The notes beneath the pieces were generated by a model. That model was not told the DNA's origin, ran no database searches, and was given only the letters and a program-made list of their open reading frames with translations. DNA of 64,000 nucleotides, taken from Buchnera aphidicola (Cinara laricifoliae). GTDB taxonomy: Bacteria; Pseudomonadota; Gammaproteobacteria; Enterobacterales; Enterobacteriaceae. Shown in pieces: positions 20,437 through 31,700 of this stretch. The translations under genes were made by a program, and so were the position numbers. How positions within the stretch are numbered: position 1 is the first letter of the stretch; each line of letters opens with the position of its first letter. Location of the stretch: the NCBI RefSeq assembly GCF_900698945.1, contig NZ_LR217717.1:310001-374000 (forward strand). The letters run 5' to 3'.

Positions 20437-21549
20437 TTATTTATTTACTAATATATTCAAAATACGACGTAACGGTTCTGCAGCTCCCCATAACAATTGA
20501 TCTCCAACAGAAAAAGCAGACAAATAATTTTTTCCAATATTTAATTTTTTAATACGACCAATAGGAATATTTAATGTACCAGTTACTTTCAATGGATTTA
20601 ACTCACCCATTGTAGAGTCAAAATTATTATCTATAACTTTTACCCAAGAATTATGAGATGATATTAAGGACTTAATTTCTTGAATAGAAATATCATTACG
20701 TAATTTTATTGTAAATGACTGACTATGGCATCGCAAAGAAGGGACTCTAACACAGACTCCGTCAATAGGAATATACTTTTTAGAATTTAATATTTTATTA
20801 GTTTCTACAGCACCTTTCCATTCTTCCTTAGTTTGACCGTTATTCATAGATTTATCAATCCATGGAAATAAATTTCCTAATAATGGTCCTTTTAGTTTTG
20901 TACTTGAATAATCAATTTTATTTAATGATGCATTAAACATTTTTTCTATTTCTAAAATAGATTTTTGTGATGATAAATACATCGAAATATTTTTATATAC
21001 ATAACCAATTTGTTGTAATAACTCTAACATACTCTGAGAACCACTACCTGAAACAGATTGATAAGTGGATACAGAAATCCAATCAATAAGATTATGAGAA
21101 AATAAACCTCCTAAAGCCATTAACATCAAACTAACTGTACAATTTCCACCAACAAATGTTTTAATACCTGCTTCTATACCTAATTTAATATCATTAAAAT
21201 TAATTGGATCTAATACAATAATTGATTTTTTATCCATTCTTAAACACGAAGAAGCATCAATCCAATAACCTTTCCATCCAATATTTTTTAATTTTGTATA
21301 AATATCTGTAGTATATTTTTCTCCTTGACATGAAATAATAATATCTAATGTAATTAAGTATTCGACATTATATGCATCCTCTAATCGTGAAGAAACTCTA
21401 TTTAATACATATGGCGGTTTACCATAAATCTGCGATGTAGTAAAAAATACTGAATTAAAGTTTAAAAAATCATTATTTTCTTTTAAACGATCTAATAAAA
21501 CTGATCCTACCATTCCTCTCCAACCAATAAAACCTACCAATTTTTTCAT
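20437..21549 (-). CDS. asd: aspartate-semialdehyde dehydrogenase
   Basis: NADPH-dependent reduction of aspartyl phosphate, feeding lysine, threonine, methionine and diaminopimelate synthesis. It has 370 residues (E. coli 367). The nucleotide-binding start is GFIGWRGMVGSVL, the catalytic thiol is C137 in GGNCTVSLM, and the substrate-binding stretch is VRVPSLRCHSQ, containing the catalytic His. The gene stands alone on the minus strand. A short inverted repeat overlaps its probable SD. Confidence 0.97.
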   Translation of the reverse strand: MKKLVGFIGWRGMVGSVLLDRLKENNDFLNFNSVFFTTSQIYGKPPYVLNRVSSRLEDAYNVEYLITLDIIISCQGEKYTTDIYTKLKNIGWKGYWIDASSCLRMDKKSIIVLDPINFNDIKLGIEAGIKTFVGGNCTVSLMLMALGGLFSHNLIDWISVSTYQSVSGSGSQSMLELLQQIGYVYKNISMYLSSQKSILEIEKMFNASLNKIDYSSTKLKGPLLGNLFPWIDKSMNNGQTKEEWKGAVETNKILNSKKYIPIDGVCVRVPSLRCHSQSFTIKLRNDISIQEIKSLISSHNSWVKVIDNNFDSTMGELNPLKVTGTLNIPIGRIKKLNIGKNYLSAFSVGDQLLWGAAEPLRRILNILVNK

Positions 21550-22083
21550 AATTATAATTCTCTATACTAGAGTAGATTTAATAAATATTGAAAGATTTAT
21601 TTATATTAAAATACAAAATATATTTATATATTAAAATAATATAAATAAAAAATTTATATTAAATATATTATGAATACATCATATTATATAATTTTTATAT
21701 TTATAAAATATAGGAATAATAATATCATTATATAAATTTTTACTTATATCATTAATTCTATTATATGTTTTAATATAATTAAAGTAAATAAATTAAAATT
21801 TTTATGATAAAAAATAAATAATTTATTTTATATAAGAATATAATAAAAAATTTTAAAAACAATTTATCAAAAAAATATAATTATATATATAATTATATTG
21901 AACAATATCTTATTATATATAAGATATTATATATATACATAATATATAGCACATACATCATATTATTTAATATAATAATCAATTAAAATATAAGGATACT
22001 ATGTATAAATTAAAAATTATCTATTTATTATATAAGTTTATAATTAAAAATATTTTACATTCACTAATATAAGGATCAATAAA
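21550..22083. other. asd-pgk intergenic region with two palindromes and a mini-ORF
   Basis: These 534 bases lie between divergent asd and pgk. They hold a 24-bp perfect A/T palindrome (21875-21898), a 10-bp-stem inverted repeat (21904-21928, arms AATATCTTAT / ATAAGATATT), and a 23-codon ORF with its own SD (listed separately). No trace of epd, which precedes pgk in E. coli, is recognisable. Confidence 0.6.
22001..22072 (+). CDS. possible 23-residue leader peptide upstream of pgk
   Basis: An ATG at 22001 sits behind TAAGGA (6 bases), a stronger SD than many real genes here have. The frame of 23 codons (rich in Leu, Ile, Lys, Tyr) ends with a TAA that forms part of the pgk SD TAAGGAT. The same TATAAGGAT block precedes both starts. 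It could be a translated leader coupled to pgk, the eroded end of an upstream gene, or chance. I recognise no homologue. Confidence 0.3.
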   Translation: MYKLKIIYLLYKFIIKNILHSLI

Positions 22084-23229
22084 ATGTTACATATGAAAGA
22101 TCTCAATTTAGAAAATAAACGAGTATTTATTAGATTAGATTTAAATGTTCCTTTAAAAAATAATAAAATCATTTCTAGTGAAAGAATTGATCGCTCCCTT
22201 CCAACAATAAAATTAGCATTAAAAAAAAATGCTAAAATAATATTAGCCTCTCATTTAGGTAGACCAAAAGAAGGACAATACGATAAAAAATTTTCTTTAT
22301 TTCCTGTTTTTAAATATTTAAAAAAAAAATTACCTGAAGTAAATATAACATTTTCTAAAAAATATTTAGAAGGAATTAATGTAAATACCCATCAAATAGT
22401 AGTACTAGAAAATGTTAGATTTAACTGTGGAGAAACTGATAATAATATAGATCTCTCCAAACAATATGCCAATTTATGTGATATTTTTGTAATGGATGCT
22501 TTTGCTACAGCTCATCGAATAGAATCATCAACATACGGTATTTGTAATTTTGTACAAAAATCATGTATAGGTCCATTATTATATTCAGAAGTAAAAACAT
22601 TAAAAAACATATTAAATAAATCAAAACATCCTATAGTTACAATTATAGGTGGAGCTAAAGTATCAACAAAATTTAATTTATTAAGTTCATTGTTGAAAAT
22701 TACAGATACAATGTTATTAGGCGGAGGCATTGCTAATACATTTATTTCTTTATTTTATCCTATTGGAAAATCCTTATACGAAAAAAACTTTCAAAATAAA
22801 GCAAAAACTCTATATAAAACAAAAAAAATACTTCTTCCAATAGACTCTCGTGTTAGTACATCGTACTCTATAGATTCTATCGCAACAATAAAATCAGTTT
22901 CAAATATACTACCACATGAAGAAATATTAGATATAGGTAATAAAACCGTTCAAAAATATAAAAAAATCATTCAACAAGCTAAAACAATATTATGGAATGG
23001 ACCAATGGGTGTATTTGAGTTTCCGAATTTTAGTAAAGGAACAGAAGAAATAGCAAAATCAATCGCAAATAGTACTGCTTTTTCTGTTGCTGGAGGAGGC
23101 GATACAATTGCTGTAATTGATTTATTTAATATATATAAAAAAATTTCTTATATCTCTACTGGTGGAGGTGCATTTTTAGAGTTTATAGAAAATAAAACGT
23201 TACCCATCCTTGAAAAATTAAAAAAATAA
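22084..23229 (+). CDS. pgk: phosphoglycerate kinase
   Basis: Glycolytic ATP-forming enzyme. It has 381 residues (E. coli 387). Visible are RLDLNVP near the N terminus, SHLGRP, LENVRFN, VMDAFATAHR, IIGGAKVSTK, GGGIANTF, WNGPMGVFE and AGGGDT with a Gly-rich STGGGAF end. The ATG follows AAGGAT; ATG 22093 is an alternative. It is followed by fbaA after 67 bases, the usual pgk-fbaA pair. Confidence 0.97.
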   Translation: MLHMKDLNLENKRVFIRLDLNVPLKNNKIISSERIDRSLPTIKLALKKNAKIILASHLGRPKEGQYDKKFSLFPVFKYLKKKLPEVNITFSKKYLEGINVNTHQIVVLENVRFNCGETDNNIDLSKQYANLCDIFVMDAFATAHRIESSTYGICNFVQKSCIGPLLYSEVKTLKNILNKSKHPIVTIIGGAKVSTKFNLLSSLLKITDTMLLGGGIANTFISLFYPIGKSLYEKNFQNKAKTLYKTKKILLPIDSRVSTSYSIDSIATIKSVSNILPHEEILDIGNKTVQKYKKIIQQAKTILWNGPMGVFEFPNFSKGTEEIAKSIANSTAFSVAGGGDTIAVIDLFNIYKKISYISTGGGAFLEFIENKTLPILEKLKK

Positions 23230-23296
23230 AAAATTATGTAATTCGCTTGTATTTAATTAAAAGATTAAAAACAATAACATAAAAAGGAATAAAATA

Positions 23297-24373
23297 ATGA
23301 TATGTAAAATTTTTGATTCTATTAAACCCGGAGTATTAAATTCTAATGAAATAAAAATCATATTTTCATTAGCTAAAAAACATAAATTTGCTATACCTGC
23401 AATAAACTGTATTAGTACAGATTCTATAAATAGTGTTTTAGAATCAGCTTCACAAATACAATCTCCTATTATTATTCAATTTTCATATGGTGGAGCATTA
23501 TTTATGAGTGGATTAGGATTACCAAAAAATCATACTAATGCAGTAATAGGAGCTATATCCGGAGCACAACATGTTCATTTAATGTCTAAATATTATAATG
23601 TACCGGTAATATTACATACAGATCACTGCGAAATTGATCATCTTAAATGGATTGATGGACTGATCATTGAAGGTAAAAAATTTTTTAAAAAAAATAAACG
23701 TCCTTTATTTTCTTCTCATATGCTAGATTTATCTAAAGAAGAAATTAAAAAAAATATTAATATTTCCTCACAATATTTACAAAAAATAACAAAACTCAAC
23801 ATGATGTTAGAAATAGAATTAGGTTGTACTGGAGGAGAAGAAGATGGCGTTAATAATATTAACATAAACAAAAAATTACTATACACTGATACAAAAGATA
23901 TTTTTTATGCGTTTAAAGAACTTAACAAGATTAGTAATAATTTTTTTATTGCAGCAGCATTCGGTAATGTACATGGAGTATATCAATCTGGTCAAGTATT
24001 ACTAAAACCTTCTATTTTAAAAAAAGCTCAAAAATACATTAGTGCTAAAAAAAAATTACCAAAAAATCCATTAAATTTTGTTTTTCATGGAGGATCTGGT
24101 ACTAATATCGATGATATTAAAAAATCTATTAATTATGGAGTAGTTAAATTCAATATCGATACTGATATGCAATGGCACTATTGGAAAGGAGTATTAGATT
24201 TTTATTTAAAAAATACACAATATTTACACAGCCAGATAGGAAATAATCAAGGAGAAAATAAACCTAATAAAAAATATTATGATCCTCGAATATGGTTAAG
24301 ACAAGCACAAAAAAATTCAATACAATATTTAAAAAAAATGTTTGTAATATTAAATTCTTGTAATACATTATAA
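23297..24373 (+). CDS. fbaA: fructose-bisphosphate aldolase, class II
   Basis: Zinc-dependent aldolase of glycolysis. It has 358 residues (E. coli 359). The zinc-site His and catalytic Asp lie in HTDHCE, further ligands in ELGCTGGEEDG and GNVHGVY, and the phosphate loop in FHGGSGTN. NFIDTDMQW-like KFNIDTDMQW matches the family. The SD is AAAAGGAA. It probably shares a transcript with pgk and ends at a small hairpin with a T run. Confidence 0.97.
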   Translation: MICKIFDSIKPGVLNSNEIKIIFSLAKKHKFAIPAINCISTDSINSVLESASQIQSPIIIQFSYGGALFMSGLGLPKNHTNAVIGAISGAQHVHLMSKYYNVPVILHTDHCEIDHLKWIDGLIIEGKKFFKKNKRPLFSSHMLDLSKEEIKKNINISSQYLQKITKLNMMLEIELGCTGGEEDGVNNININKKLLYTDTKDIFYAFKELNKISNNFFIAAAFGNVHGVYQSGQVLLKPSILKKAQKYISAKKKLPKNPLNFVFHGGSGTNIDDIKKSINYGVVKFNIDTDMQWHYWKGVLDFYLKNTQYLHSQIGNNQGENKPNKKYYDPRIWLRQAQKNSIQYLKKMFVILNSCNTL

Positions 24374-24414
24374 AATTTAATAAACATATATTATGATTGT
24401 TAAAAAATAAAATC

Positions 24415-24438
24415 ATGATATTATTGTATATCATTTTT
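24415..24438 (+). terminator. probable terminator after fbaA
   Basis: Inverted repeat ATGATAT / ATATCAT (24415-24421 and 24428-24434) with a 6-base loop, followed by TTTTAT, 41 bases after the fbaA stop. The stem has little GC, so this is a moderate call. Confidence 0.45.
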
Positions 24439-24597
24439 ATCATTTAAAATAAATATAAAATATTGTTAATGATTGTCAAAAAATTTATTAATAAATCATA
24501 CTATTAAATGTGAAAAAATTAATTAAATTTATAAATTAATTTTTATTATTAATAAAAATAAAAATATTTATTTTCAAAAATCTATAAAAAATAGAAC

Positions 24598-25554
24598 ATG
24601 CGCAAAAAAATTTTTGCTATAAAAAAAATAATAAAAGCATTACATATAATAGATTGTATAAATAATGTTGGTTTTTGTTTTTTTTCAAATAAACAAACAT
24701 TCTTATCTTACCTAATAAATTTATCTTTTGCAATTGTAGTAATCACTATAGGTTTTTTTATTAGTCAATTTTTTGCAAATGGAACTCAAAAATTATTTTC
24801 TGTACATAAGGTAGACAACACTATTTCTGGATTTTTATCTACTTTAGCTCGTTATATAGTTATTATTTTTACTGGTATAATAGCATTAGGACAAGTTGGA
24901 GTACAAACAAACTCGATTATTGCTATTATAGGGGCTGCAGGGATGGCAATTGGATTAGCATTACAAGGATCTCTATCAAATTTTGCAGCAGGCGTATTAT
25001 TAGTATTATTAAGACCACTCCGAACAAGTGAATATGTTAATTTAGGCAATGCTGCTGGAACCGTACTAAATGTACACATATTCTATACAACATTAAAAAC
25101 ACTTGATGGAAAAATAATAATAATACCAAATGGAAAAATTGTAGCTGGCAACATTATTAATTATTCCCGTGAACCAATTCGAAGAAATCAATTTGTTATT
25201 AATGTTGCATACGATTCAGATGTAGATTTAGTAATTTCAGTATTAAAAACAGTTCTTGACGAAGAAGAACGTGTATTAAAACATCCAGGTAATTTCGTTG
25301 GATTAAATGAATTCTCCCCGTCTTCATTAAAATTTGTTGTCAAATGTTGGTGCAATACAAAAGAATTAAATACAGTATACTCAGATTTAATGTTAAAGTT
25401 TAAAAAAGCATTAGATCAACATAATATTACTATACCATACCCTAAAATGGACATTTATCTATATAAAAAAATAAATAAAATATTAGAAATAAATAAAAAA
25501 ACTAAAAAAAAGAAAGAAAAAATAATATATAATAAAAATCATGGCACAGAATAA
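24598..25554 (+). CDS. mscS: small-conductance mechanosensitive channel MscS
   Basis: Inner-membrane heptameric channel that releases osmolytes on hypo-osmotic shock. It has 318 residues, against 286 in E. coli, with about 16 extra N-terminal residues and a Lys-rich C-terminal tail. Three membrane helices are visible. The pore helix TM3 shows IGAAGMAIGLALQGSLSNF with its Gly/Ala packing pattern, followed by AAGVLLVLLRP and the beta domain IPNGKIVAGNIINYSREP. The stop codon lies inside a perfect terminator hairpin. It is the Buchnera yggB orthologue, upstream of recC. Confidence 0.95.
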   Translation: MRKKIFAIKKIIKALHIIDCINNVGFCFFSNKQTFLSYLINLSFAIVVITIGFFISQFFANGTQKLFSVHKVDNTISGFLSTLARYIVIIFTGIIALGQVGVQTNSIIAIIGAAGMAIGLALQGSLSNFAAGVLLVLLRPLRTSEYVNLGNAAGTVLNVHIFYTTLKTLDGKIIIIPNGKIVAGNIINYSREPIRRNQFVINVAYDSDVDLVISVLKTVLDEEERVLKHPGNFVGLNEFSPSSLKFVVKCWCNTKELNTVYSDLMLKFKKALDQHNITIPYPKMDIYLYKKINKILEINKKTKKKKEKIIYNKNHGTE

Positions 25555-25567
25555 TATATTCTGTGCC
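25543..25567 (+). terminator. hairpin overlapping the mscS stop codon
   Basis: Perfect 10-bp stem GGCACAGAAT / ATTCTGTGCC with a 5-base loop. The first arm encodes the last residues of MscS and the TAA lies at its inner end. It is unusually GC-rich for this genome. No long T run follows (TTAAAC), so it may act as an mRNA 3' stabiliser rather than a strict terminator. Confidence 0.6.
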
Positions 25568-25601
25568 TTAAACACAATATTTAATTATTTATTGGAATAA
25601 A

Positions 25602-28600
25602 ATGCTAAAAATATATAAATCAAATCAAATAAATTTTCTTCTTAATAAAATATGTAAAAAAATAATATCTAATAAAAATATTTTAACAAATGAGATTATT
25701 TTAATTAATGATAATTATATAAAACAATGGTTAGAAATTAATATATCTCATAAAATAGATATTTGTATGAATATACAATATTTTTTAATCTCAAAATTTT
25801 TTATTAATTTAATAGAAAAAATAAACTATACACAAAAAAACATATCGTTAAGTATATTTAAAAAAGAACATTTAAAATGGATTTTAATGTCAATTATTCA
25901 TAATAATCACGATTCTTTATTCTTAAAAGAATCTAAAATTCTTTATAAAAATGAAGAATTTTGTTCCCATATGGCAAATATTTTTACTAAATATATTTTT
26001 TTTCAACCAAATTTAATATATCAATGGGAAAAAAAAGAAAAAAATAATTTTTTACTATCATCACATACATGGCAAAAACAATTATGGAATTTAATAATAG
26101 AAAAAATAAAAATTTTTAAACAAAAAAATTTAACTGAAATAATCAATAATATCTATGAAAAAAAAAAAAAAAACTATTTTTCAAAATTTATTCCTAATAG
26201 AATACTTATATTTTCTCAAAATCCTATAAATCCATTTATTAAAATTATTTTACATGCAATTAAAAATTTTACTTCAATATATTTGTTTCAATATCAATTT
26301 GAAAAAAAGAAAATAAAATATATAAATCCTATATTTTCGTTATTTAAAAAAAAAATTTTTTTATAAAAAAATTAAAAGATAAAAAAAAATCATATTATAA
26401 AAAAAAATTTTTTTATACAAAAACACATAAAAAAAAAATTTTATATATTTTACAAAAAGATTTATTTAAACAATCATTAGAATCTAACAATCCAAGATTT
26501 ATTTCATGTACAAAAGATTATTCCTTTTCTATTCATAGATGCTGTTCATATTTACAAGAAATCCGAGTATTATATGAATATATAATCAATATATTAAATA
26601 TTAACCAAAAATTAAAATTAAACGATATATTAATTACAGCAACCAATATAAAACCATATATTTTATATATTAACAGAATATTTGAACCCTTACTTAAAAA
26701 TAATCGTATTATTTATAATTCTAATAAAAAAAATACAATTAAAAAAAATATTATTTTAACTATCAAGAATTTATTTAAAATTAAAAATAATCGTTTTCAA
26801 TGTTCATGGATTTTATCTCTTTTAAACTCAAAATTTTTAAGAAAAAAATTTTTTATTAAATCTAGTGATATTAAAATTATTTATACATTTATATCTGATT
26901 TAAAAATTCAATTTGAATTTGATAAACATCAATTTAAAAAAATGTCTATACCTAATATTCATACATATTCATGGAATTATGCAATTGATCGAATTACTTC
27001 TGGATATTGGTTAAATAAAACATATTCAATATGGAATAATATTTCTGTATATAGTGTATCATATAAAAAGGGTAATTTACTATTAGGTAATTTTATTAAT
27101 TTAATAGTAACTTTAAATAAATTTAGAAAAAAAATATTAAATAAAAAATTATTAAAAAATTGGTTAAATATTATTCCACAAATATTTAATGATTTCTTTG
27201 ATATACCATTGAAGTATAAAAAAATTTTTTTTATGTTAGAAAAAATATGGAAAAAAATTGTATCTGATGGAATAATTATGCAATTTTCAAAAAAAATATC
27301 TATTTCTATTTTAATTAAAAAATTTTTTAAAAATAATTTTTCTTTATTTGATGATGAAACTTTTATGTCAGGTAGCATAAATATTGCAAAATTAAAAAAT
27401 ATTAGAATAATTCCTTTTAAAATGATTTGTGTACTAGGATGTGTGCAAGGAAAAATACCAAAAATAGAAAAAACAGATATTTTAAATATTATATATCCAA
27501 ATATTTACCAAAAAAATAAAAATATTTTCTTTGAAACAATTATGTCATCTCAAAAATATTTTTTTTGTAGTTATACACAAAATAAAACGGAAAAGAAAAA
27601 TAATTATGCGTCACAATATATTATAGATATAATTTCTTATATAAAAAAAAATTTTTATATTAAATATAAACAAATATTTAAAAAAAATGTTAATATTATA
27701 AATAATATTCATTTTAAATATAATGATCAATTATATAATTCATATTTTATATATAAAAATATAGAAAAATTTTCAAATAATAAAAAAAATATAAAAAAAA
27801 AAAACCATATAATTATTAAAAAAAATATTTTAATAAAAAAATTAATAAAATTTTGGCAAAATCCTATTCATTATTTTTTTAAAAAAAAATTACGTATACA
27901 TTATATTCGTGATAATATAGAATCAATCCACGAACACGAACTATTCTCTATACACCCTATATATAAATACCATTTTAACAAAAAAATATTAAAATATAGA
28001 ATTTTAAAAAAAAAAACTAACTTATTATTTAAAAAATTTCAATTACAAAATAAAATACCTTACGGACATTTAGGAACAATTTTATGGAAAATAGAAGAAA
28101 AAAAAATACAAAAACTAGTAAATAAAATTAATATAATAAAAAATTATTCTAAAAAAATAGATGTAAATTTAAAAATAAAAAAATATTTTTTATCAGGAAA
28201 AATTAAAGAAATTAATAAATCCGGTTTAATTCGATGGTCTGCTAATAAAATTGGTTATAAAAATATAATATCAACATGGATAGAACATATAATTTACTGT
28301 ACATTAGAACCATATAAAAAAAGTACATTATTAGGAACAAATAAATCTATTATAGAATTTTATCCTATTAAAAAAAAACAAGCGAAAAAATATTTAAAAC
28401 AATATATTCAAGGATACTTAGACGGAACCAAAAAACCTATTTTAATATTAAAATCTGGAATGATTTGGTTACAATCAATATATTTAAAAAAACTAAATAT
28501 ATTAAAAAAAGATAATAAAAGTCATTATATTGCTAAAAAAAATTTTTTAAAAACATGGAACGGTAATTCATTTTATAATGGAGAAAAAAATAATATTTAT

Positions 28601-28720
28601 ATAAAAAAAATAATTCCATATATGGATATTATAAAAATGAATAAAATATGTAATACTTGTACTTATTGGTTATTACCAATTTTAAAAAACTCTAATATTA
28701 AAAAATATCATTTTAAATAA
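25602..28720 (+). CDS. recC: exonuclease V subunit RecC, complete but split by a one-base frameshift
   Basis: Chi-recognition and scaffold subunit of RecBCD. The first frame (25602-26366) ends just after an A10-T7 tract (26346-26362). From about 26360 the neighbouring frame continues with RecC similarity to the stop at 28720, without interruption; its first ATG at 26942 is internal. Adding one A or T at the tract joins the halves into about 1039 residues (E. coli 1122). Matches include RILIFSQNPINP to E. coli RVFIFGISALPP, and IIPFKMICVLGCVQGKIP to SIPFKVVCLLGMNDGVYP. An A16 run inside the first part (26158-26173) is in frame but also slippery. It is followed by recB and recD; ptrA, between recC and recB in E. 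coli, is absent. Confidence 0.88.
26158..26173 (+). repeat. A16 homopolymer inside recC
   Basis: Sixteen consecutive A encode Glu-Lys4-Asn within recC. The protein frame continues correctly past it to the RILIF motif, so at this length the run is in frame. It is long enough to slip during transcription. Confidence 0.85.
26346..26362 (+). repeat. A10-T7 tract at the recC frame break
   Basis: Ten A followed by seven T. Upstream the RecC similarity is in one frame, and downstream it is displaced as if one base had been lost. One extra A or T restores a continuous frame. Confidence 0.75.
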
Positions 28721-28765
28721 TTTATTGTATATTCATATAAATAAACCTATTAATAAAACAAAAAA

Positions 28766-31700
28766 ATGAAAAATATAAATTTAGATATAAAAAAAATACC
28801 AGATTATGGTATTACTTTAATAGAAGCATCTGCAGGAACAGGAAAAACATTTACTATTATTATTTTATATTTACGATTAATATTAAATATTGGTATAAAA
28901 AAAACATATTCTCGACCATTATCAATTTCTGAAATATTAATTGTTACATTTACTGAAGCATCAAAAAATGAATTAAAAAATAGATTATATAAAAAAATCT
29001 GTCAACTATACGATATGTGTATAAATAACGATAATAAAATCAGTGAATTACAAGAAATCATTAATGATATAAAAAACATTAAAAAAACTACTCAATTATT
29101 AAAGATAGCAAAAAAAAATATTAATTCTATCATGATATATACACTACATGGTTTTTTTTTTAATATTTTAAACGAACAAAAATTTTTATGCAAAAAAATG
29201 CTACCTAAAAAAATATTATTAAATATGCAGAAAATACAACTAGAATCCACAAAAGAATTTTGGAAAAAATATGTATGTAATGCAGATAAAAACGTAATAA
29301 GATTTATTTTAAAAAAATGGCCAGATCCAAATAAATTATTTAATTATATAAATGTATGGATTAACCAATCAAATATAAATTTTAAAAATAATTTTACAAA
29401 ACAGACCAGTTTATATGATAAATATCATGATATAATCGCGATAATTAATATAACAAAAAAAATATGGAATAAAGAAAAAAATAAAATAAAAAATTTAATC
29501 TATAAGATAAATTTAAATCATAAAATATATAATAAAAAGAATATAAAAAAATGGTTTGATCAAATAAACCAATGGTCTCAAACTATTAAAAATAATTATT
29601 CCATTCCAAAAACATTAAAATATTTTAAATTCAGTAAAATACAAAATAATAAATCACTAAAAAATGACAATAAATATATTTTTTTTAAAAATATTGAAAA
29701 AATTTTCATAAACTATAATGTATTTTTTGAATATTTTATATATATATCTGTCAAAAAAATCACACAAATAGTTAAAAAAAAAAAAAAAGAAAAAAATGGA
29801 TTAGAATTTAATGATTTAAATAAAATTTTGTGGGAAGAAATCAAATCAAAAAACTCAACAATAAAAAAAAATATTATTAATAAATATACTATTTCAATAA
29901 TTGATGAATGTCAAGATATCGATGATATTCAATTTAACATATTTTATAAATTATATAATAATATGTCTAATAAATCATTAATTTTATTTGGAGATCCAAA
30001 ACAATCAATATATAGTTTTCGAGGATCAAATATATTTTCATATTTAAAATTCAAAAAAAAGATAAAAAACATTTTTATTTTAAATAAAAATTTTCGTTCT
30101 TCAAAATATATTGTAAATGGAATTAATTTATTATTTTCTCGTATAAAAAATCCATTTATTTTTAAAAAAATTAATTTTCAACCATCAATAACATATCAAA
30201 AAAATAAAAAAACATATTTTAGTATCAATAATGTTAAACAACCAGCATTTAATTTTGTTTTTCAACATAAAAAAATAATGACTACTGATGAATATTATTA
30301 CTGGATTGCAAAAGAATGTGCTTATTCAATATATACTTGGTTATCAAAAAAATATACTAAATCATCTTTTATTAAACTCAATAATAACAAAATACGTCGT
30401 ATAAAATATGAAGATATAGCTATATTAGTAAAAAATAAATATGAAGCTCAAATTATTAAAAAAGCACTCAATAAAAATGGACTTCAATCTACTTATACAT
30501 CCCATAAAGACAATATTTTTCATACTGTAGAAGCAAAAGAAATTATGTGGATTCTTGATTCAATAATTGACTTATCTAACAAATTAAAATTTCAAAAATT
30601 ATTATTCACGAGAATATTTAAAAAAAATATATATGATATTCAATTAATTAATAATCAAGAAAAAGCATATACATCTTTATTTTTAAAATTAAAAAAATAT
30701 TATTTTATATGGAATAACACTAATATCACCAACATGATTTATAAAATAATAGTTGATTTTAATATTCCCATACATAAAACATATTCTCAAAATAATAATA
30801 TTGACATAAAAAAAATTTCTCAAATATGCGAAATATTAGAAAAAAAAAATGAAACTATAACAAATAAATTTTTATTAATTGTATGGTTTAAAAAAAAAAT
30901 ATTACAAGATGATATCGAAAACAATAAAATTAACGATATATACGAAAAAGAAGAAAAAACTATAAAAATAGTTACCGTATATAAAGCAAAAGGATTAGAA
31001 TATCCAATAACATGGATTCCTTTTTTTAGTAATTTTAAAAAACCAAAAAATAATATATTTTTTTGTAAAAAAAAATTAAAAAAAATAATTGACTTAAAAA
31101 ATAATAAAAAAAACTCGTTTATAAATCAAAAAGAACTATTATCAGAAGACCTACGATTATTATATGTAGCTTTAACAAGAAGCATGGTTCACTGTAACAT
31201 TGGTCTTGCTGCAATTAAAAAAAATAATAACATTAAAATTAATAATGAAATTTATACAGACTGTCATAAAAGTAGTCTAGGTTTTTTAATACAAAAAGGA
31301 AAAAAAAATAATTTAAACGGTTTAAAAAAAGAATTATCTTTTCTGAATAAAAAAAAAATTTTTAAAATAAAAAACGAGATAAAAAATAAGAAAAAAAATT
31401 ATAAAATAAAAAATATACCAATAAATCAAATTTTAATACCAAAACTATTAAAAAAAATCATAAATCCCTGGACTAAAATTAACTTTTCTAAAATTATATC
31501 ATATAATATTTTTCATAATAAAAATCATGTTCTAAATAAAATAAAAGAAAATAAAAAAAACAAATCAACTAAAACTAATATTCATAATTTTCCTATCGGA
31601 AAAGAATATGGAATATATTTACATGACATTTTAAAAAAAATAAAATTTAATAAAAATAATAATATAAAAAAAATAATTAATGAATTGAACTTCTTATCAT

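Noticed and set aside
26942-28720. A separate 592-residue protein starting at ATG 26942
   Set aside because: RecC similarity continues in the same frame upstream of this ATG to the A10/T7 tract, so it is the 3' part of recC.
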